Source: Allium sativum (lineage: Eukaryota > Streptophyta > Magnoliopsida > Asparagales > Amaryllidaceae). Taken from it: 64,000 bases of DNA. Position numbers and translations under genes: made by a program. The notes under the pieces were generated by a model that did not search any database, was not told the DNA's origin, and saw only the letters and a program-made list of their open reading frames with translations. The stretch is from contig CM060909.1 in the NCBI GenBank assembly GCA_030737875.1, forward strand, positions 25,937,659 to 26,001,658, read 5' to 3'. Shown here piece after piece: positions 63,018-64,000 of this stretch. Every line of letters begins with the position of its first letter. The first letter of the stretch is position 1.

Positions 63018-64000
63018 TTTTTTTATAGAGCAAACGGATATGTAGCACGAGACTACACAGCCGATTGTATAATAGATAGTAGTAATATTCCAACTGACAT
63101 ACCCAGTTGGTGGTCCGAAAAATACGTCCAGTCTAACCCGTTGGGCAATACAACATCATAAAACATCAAACATATACGACTTAGTTACTTGGCATGTTTA
63201 ATTATACATAGATAATATCCAATACTAAAGAAACACCATAAACCATCACACAAGTTCTCTGCTGGAAGCTGGGTCATTACTATCAACCGAGTCGGATGGA
63301 GAGGAGGCTTGAGGCAAAGCAAATCTGAAAGCTGCAACATGATTGCCACCAGAACCTGTCCATGTAGTAAAAATATGGATAATGCGATGACAAATATTTG
63401 TAGTCGAGCTAACGTTATTTCTAAAAATCCTTGCATTTCTTTCATTCCACACACACCAACTATAAACTACAAGGAAAGTATCTACGAGCGTGTTAGGAGG
63501 TAAGAATTCCCAGTGGTCGAAAAAGGAGGAGATGACAGGGATGAAACCAAGTAAGAAAGAACTTGAAGCAGCCCAAATAGGGTAGGTCCATTGGCAGGCA
63601 AAAAAAAGGTGGTGGATGGTTTCTGCATGCATATTACAGTAAGTACAGTTGGGGTCGGATGCAATGTTACATCTGAACAGCTTCTCTCTTGTATTGATCT
63701 TCTCGTGAATCAAACACCATTGAAAGAAGAGGATTCTTGGAGCCAGTTTGCATTTCCACAATCTTTTGAACTTGAACCTTCTTCCAGAGAAATTCAGAAA
63801 ATTGTAGCAAGAGGAAACAAAAAAGCCTCTAGATGGGGATAGAGACCAAACAAAGTGATCAATCCTCTCATTGAGCCGAGTTTTGCGCAGGATTACAAAG
63901 ATATTCAGCAATTGTGAGAGAGTATTCCAATCAAATAGTGAATCTGGAACTAAACTTGCATGACCATTGTTAAATGAATCAACTATAGAAATCGTAGAAT
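63018..64000 (-). mobile_element. L1-type LINE, 3' end (5' part outside window)
   Basis: The minus-strand element ends in a short A-tail (T run 63018-63024), preceded by a 3' UTR of about 220 bp and the end of ORF2. Unlike the ORF1-only elements at 1248 and 4401, it has reverse-transcriptase-associated coding. The far side, including any duplication, is outside the window. Confidence 0.8.
63246..64000 (-). CDS. LINE ORF2 C-terminus with zf-RVT domain (partial)
   Basis: The frame is open from the right edge to the stop at 63246, about 250 codons. It shows the usual order for the end of plant LINE ORF2: a segment with FDWNTLSQLL, then DHFVWSLSPSRGFFVSSCY (the W...G.FSVKSAY region), then the reverse transcriptase zinc-binding domain with LAPRILFFQWCLIHEKI and the ligands in CTYCNMHAETIHHLFFAC, then WCVWNERNARIF. 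It has no stop or frameshift in this part, so this LINE is younger than the ORF1 pseudogenes. The endonuclease and RT core would lie beyond 64000. Confidence 0.85.
   Translation of the reverse strand, partial: STISIVDSFNNGHASLVPDSLFDWNTLSQLLNIFVILRKTRLNERIDHFVWSLSPSRGFFVSSCYNFLNFSGRRFKFKRLWKCKLAPRILFFQWCLIHEKINTREKLFRCNIASDPNCTYCNMHAETIHHLFFACQWTYPIWAASSSFLLGFIPVISSFFDHWEFLPPNTLVDTFLVVYSWCVWNERNARIFRNNVSSTTNICHRIIHIFTTWTGSGGNHVAAFRFALPQASSPSDSVDSNDPASSRELV

Overview
The window is nuclear DNA from a flowering plant, most likely a eudicot. It is AT-rich, full of TA microsatellites, and has one spliced plant gene plus a deep stack of retrotransposons. I cannot name the species. Nothing prokaryotic is present.

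Left edge (1-1238): the 5' half of a GPI-anchored non-specific lipid transfer protein gene on the minus strand (exon 1 at 392-716, intron 220-391, exon 2 running off the window), with its TATA box and a G-rich tract upstream. Positions 1248-6701 hold two minus-strand non-LTR elements. Both carry a decayed DUF4283/CCHC ORF1 followed directly by a 3' UTR and A-tail, with no ORF2. The second sits inside the LTR of a large LTR element, here called H.

Rest of the window: five LTR elements, four of them in a nest. H has its 5' LTR from about 3345 to 62539 in pieces, a tRNA-Met-type primer site at 62542, and its 3' half outside the window. Element A (9888-61337, plus strand, TSD GTTGT) lies in the LTR of H. 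Element D (22979-56854, plus strand, Ty3/gypsy gag remnant, no pol) lies in the 3' LTR of A. Element B (23773-35722, plus strand) lies in the first LTR of D, and element C (37992-51725, minus strand, TSD AATGA) lies in the gag of D. A solo LTR, E (61433-62461, TSD TATAT), also sits in the LTR of H. Smaller insertions include a MITE inside a TA microsatellite, an unidentified poly(A)-tailed retroposon, a non-coding LINE-like element inside A (18374-19838), and the 3' end of a true LINE with the ORF2 zf-RVT domain (63018-64000).

Elements A, B and C, and probably H, form a group. Their LTRs start TGTAAYRACCC, they use a tRNA-Met primer site, and their polypurine tract follows a conserved remnant of a gypsy polyprotein end. 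Yet they have LTRs of 5.3 to more than 6 kb around internal regions of only about 1.1-1.8 kb with no recognisable gag or pol. They look like LARD-type non-autonomous elements whose bulk is the LTR, mostly downstream of the promoter. A short antisense reading frame (core FVLGLNETEGT) is recognisable in the LTRs of A, B and C, and its differences are often synonymous. That is the best candidate here for something undescribed. By eye, the LTR pairs of B and C differ in only a few positions per 60 bases and those of A in more, which agrees with the nesting order.
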